A stretch of DNA of 64,000 bases from an uncultured Lysobacteraceae bacterium (GTDB lineage Bacteria; Pseudomonadota; Gammaproteobacteria; Xanthomonadales; Xanthomonadaceae). A model generated the notes under the pieces. That model saw nothing but the letters and a program-made list of their open reading frames with translations, did no database searches and was not told the origin of the DNA. Made by a program: the position numbers and the translations under genes. Within the stretch, counting starts at the first letter, position 1. Each line of letters opens with the position of its first letter. The stretch lies in the NCBI GenBank assembly GCA_936911875.1, contig CAKZGB010000007.1, forward strand, positions 190,928-254,927, given 5' to 3'. Of the stretch, positions 1 to 8,641 are shown piece by piece.

Positions 1-1632
1 CGCCTGGAACTCGCCGGCCGCAAGCCCGACGAAATCCGTAAGACGCTCGACAAGCGCTACACCAATCTCGGCAAGACCCTCAACGACACCAATGGTGACG
101 ATGTGGTCCAGTCCTTCCTCAACAGCTATGCCAACAGTGTCGATCCGCACACCGATTACTTGAACCCCCGCAGCGCGCAGGCGTTCAACACGCAAATCTC
201 GCAAACGCTCGAAGGCATTGGCGCCGTTCTGCAGAAACAGGACGATGTGGTCGCCATCCGCGAAGTGGTTGCAGGCGGCCCGGTATCCAAGAGCGGCATG
301 CTCAAACCCGGTGACCGCATTGTCGGCGTGGGTCAAGGTGCTGTCGGTACCGGTGCATTGCCGATGGAAGACGTGGTCGGCTGGCGCATTGACGATGTCG
401 TGCAACTGATTCGCGGCAAGAAGGGCACCACGGTGCGTCTGAGTGTGATTCCCGCGGAAGCATCGCTCGACTCGCAACCCAAGCTCGTGACCTTGGTCCG
501 CGATAAGGTCAAGCTCGAAGACGGTGTCGCCAAGTCCGACATCATCGAGATCCCTGCCGCTAAGGGCCAAGCTCCGCAAAAAGTCGGCGTGATCAAACTG
601 CCGGGCTTCTATCAGGACTTCAGTGCACGCGGACGCTCGCAGGATTACGTGTCGGCATCGCGCGACGTAGCCCGACTGATCACCGAGTTCAAGAGCAAAG
701 GCGTGACCGGTGTGGTCATGGACCTGCGCGATAACGGTGGCGGCTCGCTAGACGAAGCAATCAAACTCACCGGCCTGTTCATCGATCAAGGTCCGGTTGT
801 GCAAGTGCGCGACTCGGCCAACAATGTCGATGTCGGTGTCGATCGCCAACCCGGCGCGTTGTGGACCGGTCCGCTCGCCGTGCTGATTAACCGCTCGTCG
901 GCATCCGCCTCGGAAATTTTTGCGGCGGCGATCCAGGACTACGGCCGCGGACTCATCGTCGGTGATACCTCGTTCGGTAAGGGCACGGTGCAGAACATGC
1001 AGCCGCTGTTCCCTTCGTTCCTCAATACGCAATCGGACGAAGACCCCTACGGCTCGATCAAGATGACCATTGCGGAATTCTTCCGCATCAGCGGCTCGTC
1101 GACGCAGAACAAAGGTGTGACACCCGATCTGTTCCTGCCAACGTTGGTCGATCACACCAAGTTCGGTGAAAGCTCGTACGACAACGCCTTGCCCTGGTCC
1201 AAGATTCCGGAAGCACCGCACGCAATCGTCGGTGGCTTCAGCGATATCCTGCCGGCACTGCAATCTAGGCACGAGGCCCGTATCCAAGCCGACCGTGAGT
1301 TCCAGTGGTTGCTGCAGGATGTGGCGTACTTCAAGTCCGAACGCAGCAAGACTTCGGTGGTCCTGAACATTGCCGAACGTCGTGCCGAACGCGATCGTCT
1401 CGAAGCGCAACGCAAGGCACGTCAGGCCGAACGCAAAAAGTTGGGTCTGCCGTTGGATCCGCTGTCCGATGACAGCAAGGACGATGGCCTGTCGGTCAAC
1501 GAACGCAACATTGCGACCGAGGCCGCCAAGGACAAGCTGCTCGATCAACGCCCTGATCCGCTGTTGCGTGAGACCGCTCAGATTCTTGGCGATGCGATCA
1601 ATCTGCGTGCGAAGCGAGTCGCCTCGAAGTAA
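1..1632 (+). CDS. prc: Carboxy-terminal processing protease Prc (S41), 5' end cut by window
   Basis: Periplasmic tail-specific protease that trims or degrades envelope proteins from their C-termini. The reading frame is open from base 1, so the true start lies outside the window; 543 residues are visible. A PDZ domain is seen around visible residues 70-140 (GMLKPGDRIVGVG), then the S41 core with VMDLRDNGGG, the nucleophile motif SASASEIF and the lysine of FGKGTVQ, the expected Ser/Lys dyad. The long charged C-terminal tail rich in Arg, Glu and Lys fits the Prc/Tsp type rather than short CtpA proteins. It ends at a TAA 39 bases before a strong terminator, so it closes its transcription unit. 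Family assignment is secure. Confidence 0.95.
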   Translation, partial: RLELAGRKPDEIRKTLDKRYTNLGKTLNDTNGDDVVQSFLNSYANSVDPHTDYLNPRSAQAFNTQISQTLEGIGAVLQKQDDVVAIREVVAGGPVSKSGMLKPGDRIVGVGQGAVGTGALPMEDVVGWRIDDVVQLIRGKKGTTVRLSVIPAEASLDSQPKLVTLVRDKVKLEDGVAKSDIIEIPAAKGQAPQKVGVIKLPGFYQDFSARGRSQDYVSASRDVARLITEFKSKGVTGVVMDLRDNGGGSLDEAIKLTGLFIDQGPVVQVRDSANNVDVGVDRQPGALWTGPLAVLINRSSASASEIFAAAIQDYGRGLIVGDTSFGKGTVQNMQPLFPSFLNTQSDEDPYGSIKMTIAEFFRISGSSTQNKGVTPDLFLPTLVDHTKFGESSYDNALPWSKIPEAPHAIVGGFSDILPALQSRHEARIQADREFQWLLQDVAYFKSERSKTSVVLNIAERRAERDRLEAQRKARQAERKKLGLPLDPLSDDSKDDGLSVNERNIATEAAKDKLLDQRPDPLLRETAQILGDAINLRAKRVASK

Positions 1633-1671
1633 GACGCGCGCGATCGTCATCACAACGGTCTAAAATAAAAA

Positions 1672-1719
1672 CGGACCCTGTCGTCGTCTATCGGGCGGTC
1701 ACAGGGTCCGTCCTTTTTT
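1672..1719 (+). terminator. Rho-independent terminator after prc
   Basis: A perfect 10-base stem, CGGACCCTGT (1672-1681) and ACAGGGTCCG (1701-1710), is followed by TCC and a run of six T. It separates prc from the downstream transporter, whose ribosome binding site starts right after the T run. Confidence 0.9.
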
Positions 1720-1732
1720 GCAGGAGCTCACA

Positions 1733-2620
1733 ATGTCCGGTTCGGTTTCCCACAAGCCCGCGGTCGCAGCGGTTGTTGCCGCCTTAGCGATTGTTTACCT
1801 GGTGTGGGGCTCCACCTATCTGGGCATCAAGTTCGCGCTCGAAGACTATCCGCCGTTTATTCTCGGCGCCATTCGCATGGCCTTGGCGGGGATCGTGCTG
1901 TATGCACTGATGCGTTTCAAAGGTGTTGCCGCACCCACGCGCAAACAATGGAAGACCCTCATCATCCTGGGCTTGCTGATGGTGCTGCTGTCCAATGGCC
2001 TCGTTAACTTGGCCGAGACCCAAGTGAGCTCGGGCATTGCGGCCGTCGGCGTTGCATCGGTGTCTTTGTTTGCGGCGTTGTTCTCGGCAATGCGCGGCAA
2101 CCATCCGAGCAAGATTGAATGGTTCGGCCTCATTGTCGGTTTTGCCGGCGTGATCTGGCTCAACATCGGCGGCAGCTTGTCGGCCACGCCATTGGGTCTG
2201 ATCTGTCTGATCATCGCTTCGGTGTCATGGGCGTTCGGTTCGATCTGGAGTCGTGATCAGGATCTGCCGGCACCCTTCATGAATGCGGCCGGGCAAATGC
2301 TCACGGGTTCCGTATGGATGGCTCTCGCAGCACTGGTGACCGGCGAGCGCATCACTGCAATGCCGTCTCTGCACGCAACGATGGCCATGCTGTATCTGGT
2401 CGTGTTTGGCTCGATCATCGCCTTCACGGCTTATATCTGGCTCAACCACAACGTGCGTCCGGCGTTGGCGCAGAGCTATGCCTACGTCAATCCGCCGGTC
2501 GCGGTGATTCTGGGCGTGCTGCTAGGTGGTGAGACCGTAGCGCCTTCGGAACTGGGTGCGATGGCAATTATCCTCGTGGGCGTGGTGATCATCACAACAG
2601 CCAAACTCTGGCGTAAATAA
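1733..2620 (+). CDS. EamA/DMT-family exporter, YedA-like
   Basis: Inner-membrane permease of the drug/metabolite transporter superfamily, 295 residues, with about ten hydrophobic segments forming two EamA repeats. The N-terminal YLVWGSTYLGIKFALEDYPPF is typical of YedA-type members, and VNPPVAVILGVLLGGE near the C-terminus is the matching motif of the second repeat. ATG 1733 is chosen because CAGGAG lies 8 bases upstream; an in-frame TTG at 1718 would overlap that site. Substrate cannot be told from sequence; family members are proposed to export amino acids or other metabolites. It appears to be a single-gene unit between the prc terminator and a lipoprotein gene. Confidence 0.88.
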   Translation: MSGSVSHKPAVAAVVAALAIVYLVWGSTYLGIKFALEDYPPFILGAIRMALAGIVLYALMRFKGVAAPTRKQWKTLIILGLLMVLLSNGLVNLAETQVSSGIAAVGVASVSLFAALFSAMRGNHPSKIEWFGLIVGFAGVIWLNIGGSLSATPLGLICLIIASVSWAFGSIWSRDQDLPAPFMNAAGQMLTGSVWMALAALVTGERITAMPSLHATMAMLYLVVFGSIIAFTAYIWLNHNVRPALAQSYAYVNPPVAVILGVLLGGETVAPSELGAMAIILVGVVIITTAKLWRK

Positions 2621-2691
2621 CGACGCTTGCTACGGGGTTCAGCCCAGCCGTGGTGAAATGGAATCATCACCGCTACCCCCGGAGTCCGATC

Positions 2692-3321
2692 ATGCGTTGG
2701 TTCTCTACTTTGATGTGTGCAGCCTTGCTGCCATGCGCGGCACTGACTGCGTGCAATCGTCCTGACCCTAGCGAGCCGATCCAACCGATCGCCTCGAACG
2801 CGCCGGCGGTGGTAACGCCCGAAGCGCCTGTATCGCCTTCGACGGATGCTGCGCAGCCGAGTGACAAAGACGCCACTGACCCCGCGCCGGTAGCCGACGC
2901 CGCGCCGACGCCCGCCAAGCTCGACGATCGCAGCACGGCTGTGAATCTGATCCGCTCGTATTACAACGCGATCAACCGTCACGAGTATTCACGCGCGCAT
3001 GATTACTGGAACGAAGGCAGCGCCGTGCAATCGCTCGCCGATTTCAAACGCGGCTTCTACGACACTGCATATGTCGACGTGGAGTTTGGCGAAGTGACTT
3101 CGGATGCCGGCATGAGCCAACGTTGGTCCAGCGTTCCGGTCGTGCTATCGGTGAGGACGACCGCGGGCCGGACGCGCTGGTTTGGCGGCTGCTACGTCAC
3201 GCATCTCACCGTCCCTGAAGTGCAGAACACACCGCCACCGGAACCGATGAGCATCGATCGCGCCAAAATGACCGCGGCCGGCAATCTGTCCGCGGCGCGC
3301 AAGCTCGCGATCTGCACGTAA
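2692..3321 (+). CDS. Hypothetical lipoprotein with NTF2-like C-terminal region
   Basis: Predicted lipoprotein of 209 residues. MRWFSTLMCAALLPCAALTAC is a signal peptide with an LTAC lipobox, which fixes the start at ATG 2692 (GGAG lies 9 bases upstream). Residues 24-80 form a Pro/Ala/Asp-rich linker, then a compact domain begins with AVNLIRSYYNAINRHEYSRA, a pattern seen in SnoaL/NTF2-like folds. Function is unknown; the linker suggests a globular domain held away from a membrane. The stop codon lies 10 bases before the first heptamer repeat element. Confidence 0.75.
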   Translation: MRWFSTLMCAALLPCAALTACNRPDPSEPIQPIASNAPAVVTPEAPVSPSTDAAQPSDKDATDPAPVADAAPTPAKLDDRSTAVNLIRSYYNAINRHEYSRAHDYWNEGSAVQSLADFKRGFYDTAYVDVEFGEVTSDAGMSQRWSSVPVVLSVRTTAGRTRWFGGCYVTHLTVPEVQNTPPPEPMSIDRAKMTAAGNLSAARKLAICT

Positions 3322-3330
3322 CGCAAGACC

Positions 3331-3459
3331 AAAAAATAAACCTCAAAAAATAAAGTGCGGCGGCTAACACCCCTTCAACCCCGCCCCTTCTCTGTTGTTT
3401 ATTTTTTATTTTTTGCTGTTTAATTTTTGCTGTTTATTTTTTGCTGTTTATTTTTTAAA
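3331..3459. repeat. Heptamer inverted-repeat element HR1
   Basis: AT-rich element between two convergent genes. The left arm (3331-3354) holds AAAAAAT, AAACCTC, AAAAAAT, AAA. The right arm (3397-3459) is nine consecutive 7-base words: GTTTATT, TTTTATT, TTTTGCT, GTTTAAT, TTTTGCT, GTTTATT, TTTTGCT, GTTTATT, TTTTAAA. The reverse complement of the right arm matches the left arm, so the two are inverted around a GC-rich 42-base centre. It begins 10 bases after one stop codon and ends 3 bases before the other. Confidence 0.85.
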
Positions 3460-3462
3460 TAA

Positions 3463-4770
3463 TCACAGCGCCCTCAGCGCATCCGTAATCCGCATCCGCG
3501 CCGCCCGCAGCGCCGGATAAAAACCGCCTACGAAGCCAATTGCCAGGGCCCACTTCAGACCGTTCCAAAGCAAGTCCGGAGTGACGTGAAACTTAAACAC
3601 GACTTGAGAGAAGTTGCTGCCCATGGTGCTGACCTCGGAGCCGCTAAAGAGCAGCCAGGCCAGTCCTGCGCCGAGCGCACCACCCACCACAGCCAGTAGC
3701 ATGGTTTCCAGCATGATGGCTGCAACGACCGGCGCACCATTAAAGCCCAAGGCGCGCAACGTGCCGATCTCGCGCGCACGACCGGCCACGGCCGCGTACA
3801 TCGAGTTGAGCGCGCCAAAGATTGCGCCAACGGCCATGATGGCAGCAACGATCTTGCCCAGGAATCCCAACGTCTTGGTCAGGCCTTCGGACTGTTTGGC
3901 GAAATAGGACTTGGTGGTGGCGACATCGAACTTAAGTGTGGGATCGGCGGCGATGGCCGTCTGCAGGCTCCTGATGGCAGCGTCCGACTCGAGTGTGCCG
4001 ATGACGGATTGAAAGTCACTGCGGTTGTAGGCCGCCGCCAAGCTGTCCGCATCAGTCCAGAGTTCGGATTCGTGGCTGTCGCCGCTGGCGAAAATGCCTA
4101 CTACCGTCCAGATTTGGTTACCGAGTTTGAGTTGCTTGCCAACCTGCAGGTTGCGGAATTGCGTGGTGGCACCGCGGCCCGCAATCAGTTCGCGTAGGCC
4201 GGGAGTAAAGCGACGGCCTTCGACGAGTTTGACATGCGGGTTGACATCAAAGGCGGCCGGACCGACGCCGCGAAACTGCACGTTAGTGTCCGTGCCGTCT
4301 TTCCGGCTTTGCAGGTTTACGACTTGCGAGCGCTCTGCTGAAATCAGCGGACGGCCATCCTTGCCTTTTGCAAAGCCGGGCAGATTGCCGATCCGTGGCA
4401 CCTGGTCACGTGTGATTACAGAGTTGGTTTCGGCCTGTGAGCCGGCGCGCAACAGGATGACAGTCCGCTCGTCGCCCGAGCCGGTCAGGGTCTTCTTGAG
4501 ACCCTCGCCCATGCTCAACATGGCGACAAGGACCCCCACCACGCCCGCAATGCCAATTACGATGACTAGCGACTCACCCCAACGCTGCGGCAAGCTTTGC
4601 AGGCCCATGCTGAGAATCTGTGCGGCACGCTTGCCGCTTCGAGTCAGAAGCAGCCATGCAAGCAGCACCACCACCAGCACCAACGCACCAAGCGGTGGCA
4701 TCGCAATCCAAGCGGCGAGCACGGCCACTACCACAAGCAGCAAACCGAGCGAGATCAGAAATTTTTTCAT
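3463..4770 (-). CDS. FtsX/MacB-type ABC transporter permease (second permease)
   Basis: Membrane subunit of an ABC exporter, 435 residues. The start at ATG 4770 is preceded by GGAG and gives MKKFLISLGLLLVVVAVLAA; the frame stays open upstream into the neighbouring gene but without a matching N-terminus. Two hydrophobic segments near residues 5-45 precede the usual MacB-like layout: a membrane helix around residue 75 (SLVIVIGIAGVVGVLVAM), a periplasmic domain to about residue 300, and three C-terminal helices including REIGTLRALGFNGAPVV, typical of FtsX domains. It follows the first permease by 11 bases and is last in an adaptor-ATPase-permease-permease operon. Export substrate unknown. Confidence 0.88.
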   Translation of the reverse strand: MKKFLISLGLLLVVVAVLAAWIAMPPLGALVLVVVLLAWLLLTRSGKRAAQILSMGLQSLPQRWGESLVIVIGIAGVVGVLVAMLSMGEGLKKTLTGSGDERTVILLRAGSQAETNSVITRDQVPRIGNLPGFAKGKDGRPLISAERSQVVNLQSRKDGTDTNVQFRGVGPAAFDVNPHVKLVEGRRFTPGLRELIAGRGATTQFRNLQVGKQLKLGNQIWTVVGIFASGDSHESELWTDADSLAAAYNRSDFQSVIGTLESDAAIRSLQTAIAADPTLKFDVATTKSYFAKQSEGLTKTLGFLGKIVAAIMAVGAIFGALNSMYAAVAGRAREIGTLRALGFNGAPVVAAIMLETMLLAVVGGALGAGLAWLLFSGSEVSTMGSNFSQVVFKFHVTPDLLWNGLKWALAIGFVGGFYPALRAARMRITDALRAL

Positions 4771-4781
4771 GCCCGTTCTCC

Positions 4782-5942
4782 TTAGCGGCCGGCCAGTGCA
4801 TCGACAATGTTCAGACGCATCGCGCGCATTGCCGGTAATAGTCCGACCAGCAGGCCAAACCCGACCATCAGACCCAGACCGAGCAGCCAAGTATTCTTGC
4901 CAAGACCGCTAATCGGCATCATGCCGCCACTGACTGTTGCCACGATCTTCATGAGCACAGTAGCAGCGACCATGCCGATCAGACCGGCAACGATCACCAG
5001 GATCAGCGATTCGGCCAAGACCATCCACAACACTGCGCGGTTGGAAAAACCGATGGTCTTGAGAACGGCCAGCTCCGGAATGCGTTCGCGCACGGCTTGT
5101 GCCATGGTGTTGCCCGTCAGCATCAGCAAGGTAAAGAACACCGCCCCCATGATGTAAGTCACGATCTTGCCGATGTCACCGATCTGTTTGACAAAGCTCT
5201 GCTGGAATGCGGCCTCGGTTTCTGTCTTTGTTTCGGCATCGGAGTTCATGCTTAGTGCGTCCACTGCCTTGGCAATACGAGTCGCATTGTCCGGGCTGTC
5301 AACGGCAATGGCGTACCAGCCCACACGACCTTTGACGTAATCGTTGGCTTCGTCAAAGTATTGCCAGTGAAACACCAGCGAATTCTCCTCGCCGACGCGC
5401 TTGCGGTCCTTGGCTCGGAAGGTGCCGCTGATCTTGAATGTCCAAGTATTGCCACCTTTGGTCGGAAAGATTGTGGCCTGCAGCGGGATGTCCTGTCCCA
5501 CCTTCCAGTTGAACTTTTTCAGCAATGATTCGCCGACAATGACGCCGTTGCGCGTGGCCTGCCAGTCCTTGAGCTGTTGCGGCGCGACCTCGTATTCCGG
5601 ATACATCAGAAAGTAATCGGGATCCACAGCAAAATTAGGGAAAAACTGCTTGGGGTCCTGGTAGTAGCCGCCAAACCACGAACCCGTGGAGACACGAGTG
5701 ATGCCGGGCACGGTCTTTAACCGTTGCTCGATCGAAGCCGGCAACATTTGCGTCAATGACAGCTTGGAGGACACGATCATGCGGTTGGCGCCTTCGACCG
5801 TCTTGCCGCTGTTGGCAAAGGTGTCGCGTACCGAGTCAAGCATGCCGAATAGTGCAAAGGCGACCACCACCGAGAACATCGTCAGAAAGGTGCGCAGCTT
5901 GCTGCGAAATAGCGCAGCACCGATGAGATGCAGGTATTTCAT
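4782..5942 (-). CDS. FtsX/MacB-type ABC transporter permease (first permease)
   Basis: 386-residue membrane subunit. An N-terminal helix (LRTFLTMFSVVVAFALFGML) is followed by a large periplasmic domain and three C-terminal helices, with ELAVLKTIGFSNRAVLWMV as the FtsX-type coupling segment. Its ATG overlaps the TGA of the ATPase gene by four bases (ATGA), which suggests translational coupling. It is only distantly similar to the next permease, so the transporter probably works as a heterodimer. Together with the HlyD-like protein it would form a MacAB-like tripartite pump or extractor; the substrate is not visible from sequence. Confidence 0.88.
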   Translation of the reverse strand: MKYLHLIGAALFRSKLRTFLTMFSVVVAFALFGMLDSVRDTFANSGKTVEGANRMIVSSKLSLTQMLPASIEQRLKTVPGITRVSTGSWFGGYYQDPKQFFPNFAVDPDYFLMYPEYEVAPQQLKDWQATRNGVIVGESLLKKFNWKVGQDIPLQATIFPTKGGNTWTFKISGTFRAKDRKRVGEENSLVFHWQYFDEANDYVKGRVGWYAIAVDSPDNATRIAKAVDALSMNSDAETKTETEAAFQQSFVKQIGDIGKIVTYIMGAVFFTLLMLTGNTMAQAVRERIPELAVLKTIGFSNRAVLWMVLAESLILVIVAGLIGMVAATVLMKIVATVSGGMMPISGLGKNTWLLGLGLMVGFGLLVGLLPAMRAMRLNIVDALAGR

Positions 5943-6628
5943 GACGGCTGACCGTCATCGACCAACTCACCCTTGTCCAGATGCACGACACGGCTGGCGT
6001 GTTCGGCGGCTTTGGGATCGTGGGTGACCATCAGTATGGTCTTGCCGTGCTGACGGTTCAGTTCGTTGAGCAGATTGAGAACATCTTCGGCGGACTGACG
6101 GTCCAGGTCGCCGGTCGGCTCATCGCAAATCAGGAGTTTGGGATCAGAAACGATGGCGCGGGCAATGGAGACGCGCTGTTGCTGGCCGCCGGAAAGTTCA
6201 TTGGGCTTGTGCTTGGCGCGGTCAGCCAGACCGACCAACTGCAGTGCCACGGCGGCCCGTTGCCGCCGCTCGGCGGCGCTGAGATTGGTGAGCAGCAGGG
6301 GCAACTCAACATTGCGTTGCGCCGTCAGTGTCGGCATCAGGTTGTAGAACTGGAACACAAAGCCCACGTTCTCACTGCGCCAATGTGCCAGCTGATTGCT
6401 GCTCAGCTCATCAATGCGCTCGCCGTCAATACGAATTTCGCCATCGGTGGGGTTGTCCAGCCCGCCGATCAGGTTCAACAGCGTGGATTTGCCCGAGCCC
6501 GATGGGCCCATCAGCGCTACAAACTCGCCTTGTCGGATGTCGAGTTGGATGCTGTGCAGCACCTCGACCACCTCCGAACCGCGACGGTAATCCTTTCGGA
6601 CATTACGAATGGTGACGAGGTCGCTCAT
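5939..6628 (-). CDS. ABC transporter ATP-binding protein, MacB/LolD type
   Basis: 229-residue cytoplasmic ATPase. Walker A is GPSGSGKST (41-49), the Q-loop is FVFQFYNLMPTLT, the signature is LSGGQQQR near 143-150 and Walker B is LLICDEPTGDLD. The GGLDNPTDGEI segment and the overall length match the LolD/MacB/FtsE-type subfamily that energises mechanotransmitting transporters rather than importers. The gene lies 3 bases after the adaptor gene and overlaps the first permease by 4 bases, so the four genes form one operon. Confidence 0.92.
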   Translation of the reverse strand: MSDLVTIRNVRKDYRRGSEVVEVLHSIQLDIRQGEFVALMGPSGSGKSTLLNLIGGLDNPTDGEIRIDGERIDELSSNQLAHWRSENVGFVFQFYNLMPTLTAQRNVELPLLLTNLSAAERRQRAAVALQLVGLADRAKHKPNELSGGQQQRVSIARAIVSDPKLLICDEPTGDLDRQSAEDVLNLLNELNRQHGKTILMVTHDPKAAEHASRVVHLDKGELVDDGQPS

Positions 6629-6631
6629 GGA

Positions 6632-7906
6632 CTACTGTTCCTCCGGTTCTTTAGGGTCGGCTGATTTTTGTACACGTTGTCCATCCTTTAGCGTTTCGGG
6701 CGGTTGCAGGATGAGTTCATCGCCGGCGTTTAGCCCGGCAGTTACTTCAATATCGTCGCCAATCGTGCGGCCGGTGGACACGGAAGTCTGCTTGGCCTTG
6801 CCGTCCGTCAGGACAAAGGCAACGCTTTGCGAACCGCGTTTGACGATGGCCGATTGCGGCACCAGTACCGATGGTTTGGCTTTGACTTGGCCGGCGGGTG
6901 CGGCGCGCTCAAGGAAAGTCACCCGCGCGCCCATGTCTGGCACCACGCGCGCATCCTTGGCATCGAGCGAAACGCGCACCTTGATGGTGGCCTTGCCACG
7001 GTCCGCCGTTGGAATCACGGCAATCACATGGCCGGGAATCTTCCAGTCCGGGTAAGCATTCAAAACGGTTTCGGTGGGCATGCCTTGCTGCACACGGCCG
7101 ATGAAGTTCTCGCCGACTTCCACTTCGACCTCGAGCGAATCCATGTCCACGATGGTGCCGATACCCGTACGCGTAAATCCGCCACCGGCACTCAAGGGCG
7201 ACACGATTTCACCCGCTTGCGCCGCCTTGGCAATCACCACACCACTAAATGGTGCGCGCACTACGGTGTGATCAACCCCACGGTTGGCAATGCGCAATTG
7301 TGCGCTGGCGACATTGGTATTACGGCGGACGGCATTCAGTTGCGCACGCAGAGCATCGCGTTGCGAGATGGCCTGATCTGCTTGCGCACGGGAAACCAAT
7401 TGCTGCTGTGCCAAGGTGCTCAGGCGAGCCGCATTGGCCGTGGCATCGCGCAGTTGCGCCTCGATTGCACCGGCTTGCGCTGCTGCTGCACTGACTTGCG
7501 CGCTGGCCAATTGCCGTTGGCTGTTGGCGTCGATCGGGTCGAGCGTCGCCATCACTTGGCCGGCGGTCACTTGCTGGCCCTCTTCGATCAGGACTTTGCT
7601 GACCCGGCCAGTGACTTGCGACGACACCGTCGCGATCCGTCGCGCCACGATATAACCGCTGGCATCCAGCACAGCGCCCGGCGTAGCCGCCGCACCGGCA
7701 CTGCCTTGCGCGGCCTCAATCGTCACGGTCTGGACCTTGGTGGTGCGGTTGCCGAACACAGCAAACGCAATGGCCGCCAACACCAAAACGGCGGCAATGC
7801 CGCCGAGAATCCACCATTTGCGTCGGTCGTCAGGATTCCGTCCGCCGCGCTTGGGCGCGTTGCGGTCGATCTTGAGGGAATTGAGTAAGTCGGCGTTGGT
7901 ATTCAT
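6632..7906 (-). CDS. HlyD/MacA-family periplasmic adaptor subunit
   Basis: Membrane fusion protein of 424 residues. A Pro/Arg-rich cytoplasmic N-terminus is followed by one membrane anchor (WWILGGIAAVLVLAAIAFAV), a lipoyl-like half (ASGYIVARRIATVSSQVTGRV), an alpha-helical hairpin rich in Gln and Ala, the second lipoyl half (VRAPFSGVVIAKAAQAGEIV) and beta-barrel parts. ATG 7906 is taken as start (MNTNADLL); an in-frame GTG at 7930 is possible. First gene of the export operon, so the promoter should lie in the 7907-8073 gap, which also contains repeat element HR2. Confidence 0.88.
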   Translation of the reverse strand: MNTNADLLNSLKIDRNAPKRGGRNPDDRRKWWILGGIAAVLVLAAIAFAVFGNRTTKVQTVTIEAAQGSAGAAATPGAVLDASGYIVARRIATVSSQVTGRVSKVLIEEGQQVTAGQVMATLDPIDANSQRQLASAQVSAAAAQAGAIEAQLRDATANAARLSTLAQQQLVSRAQADQAISQRDALRAQLNAVRRNTNVASAQLRIANRGVDHTVVRAPFSGVVIAKAAQAGEIVSPLSAGGGFTRTGIGTIVDMDSLEVEVEVGENFIGRVQQGMPTETVLNAYPDWKIPGHVIAVIPTADRGKATIKVRVSLDAKDARVVPDMGARVTFLERAAPAGQVKAKPSVLVPQSAIVKRGSQSVAFVLTDGKAKQTSVSTGRTIGDDIEVTAGLNAGDELILQPPETLKDGQRVQKSADPKEPEEQ

Positions 7907-7936
7907 TGGCCAATGGTAACTGACAACCACTCACTA

Positions 7937-8077
7937 GTAACGAGTAAACAGGAAGTAGGAAATAGTCGGCCGCTGAAACTCTTCCTGTTACTCTGGCGGC
8001 CACATCTATTTTTTGATTTTGATTTATTGCGGTTGTTGCAGTGGCGGACTACTTCCTACTTCCTTTTGACTCGTTAC
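7937..8077. repeat. Heptamer inverted-repeat element HR2
   Basis: Two 31-base arms, 7937-7967 and 8047-8077, are inverted copies identical at 28 positions. In 7-base words the left arm reads GTAACGA, GTAAACA, GGAAGTA, GGAAATA; the right arm, complemented, reads GTAACGA, GTCAAAA, GGAAGTA, GGAAGTA. About 79 bases of non-repeated sequence lie between, including a TTTTGAT-containing AT-rich patch near 8009-8028. The TAA stop of the neighbouring leftward gene (8074-8076) lies inside the right arm. Confidence 0.85.
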
Positions 8078-8640
8078 TTCACCGACACGGGTGTACTGAC
8101 CGGCCAGGTTGAATTCCCTAGGCGTTGCAGTTTCATTTCAATAAACGGACGGGCGGGTTGGCCCGGCATGAGGTAGCTGCCGACCTCGTGCCACATCCCA
8201 TCTTTAATGGTGGCGACATACTCGATCTTGGCGGGACCGGCGGGAACAGTCCATTTGAACCCATCTGCGGTCGGCTCAAACTGAAAATCACCCACGTTGC
8301 CCATGGCGTGGGAGCGCATCGAGTACGCCTGTTGGTCCGGGTCCCAGCTCACTACGGCAAAGGCATTGAAGCGGGTGATGCCATCGGCGGAGTAGCCACG
8401 GCCTTCGATCAGTTTGATTTGACCGTTCAGAAGCGAGCCGACGCGTTCTGTCTGGGTCAGCGTCATGCTCGAGCCATCGGGTTGTTTCATGATGGCGGTG
8501 CCGCGCCATTCGCCGTCCATAAAGTTCAGCGATTGAATATGCGTCGTCTGATCCGCCATGCGGCGGCCGGCATCGTGATCGGCTTGCGCCCAAGCCGGCG
8601 TAGATAACAAAAGAAGTGCAGCGAGTACGGCCAGTTTCAT
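8074..8640 (-). CDS. Secreted DUF1579-like protein
   Basis: 188-residue exported protein of unknown function. The signal peptide MKLAVLAALLLLSTPAWAQA ends at an AWA-QA cleavage site. The mature part has FMDGEWRGTAIMKQPDG, ERVGSLLNGQIKLIEGRG and YSMRSHAMGNVGDF, a layout like DUF1579 or lipocalin-like beta-barrel proteins; that match is from memory of the pattern and is moderate. It starts 1 base after the end of the winged-helix gene, so it is the last gene of a three-gene operon. Its stop codon sits in repeat arm HR2. Confidence 0.75.
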   Translation of the reverse strand: MKLAVLAALLLLSTPAWAQADHDAGRRMADQTTHIQSLNFMDGEWRGTAIMKQPDGSSMTLTQTERVGSLLNGQIKLIEGRGYSADGITRFNAFAVVSWDPDQQAYSMRSHAMGNVGDFQFEPTADGFKWTVPAGPAKIEYVATIKDGMWHEVGSYLMPGQPARPFIEMKLQRLGNSTWPVSTPVSVK

Positions 8641-8641
8641 T

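Noticed and set aside
748..1653. Long open frame on the minus strand opposite prc
   Set aside because: It mirrors the strongly conserved S41 protease frame; the translation is Arg/His-rich without any domain, a typical antisense shadow in GC-rich DNA.
3397..3459. CRISPR-like array
   Set aside because: Units are 7 bases without spacers and no cas genes are present; it is a heptamer repeat, not CRISPR.
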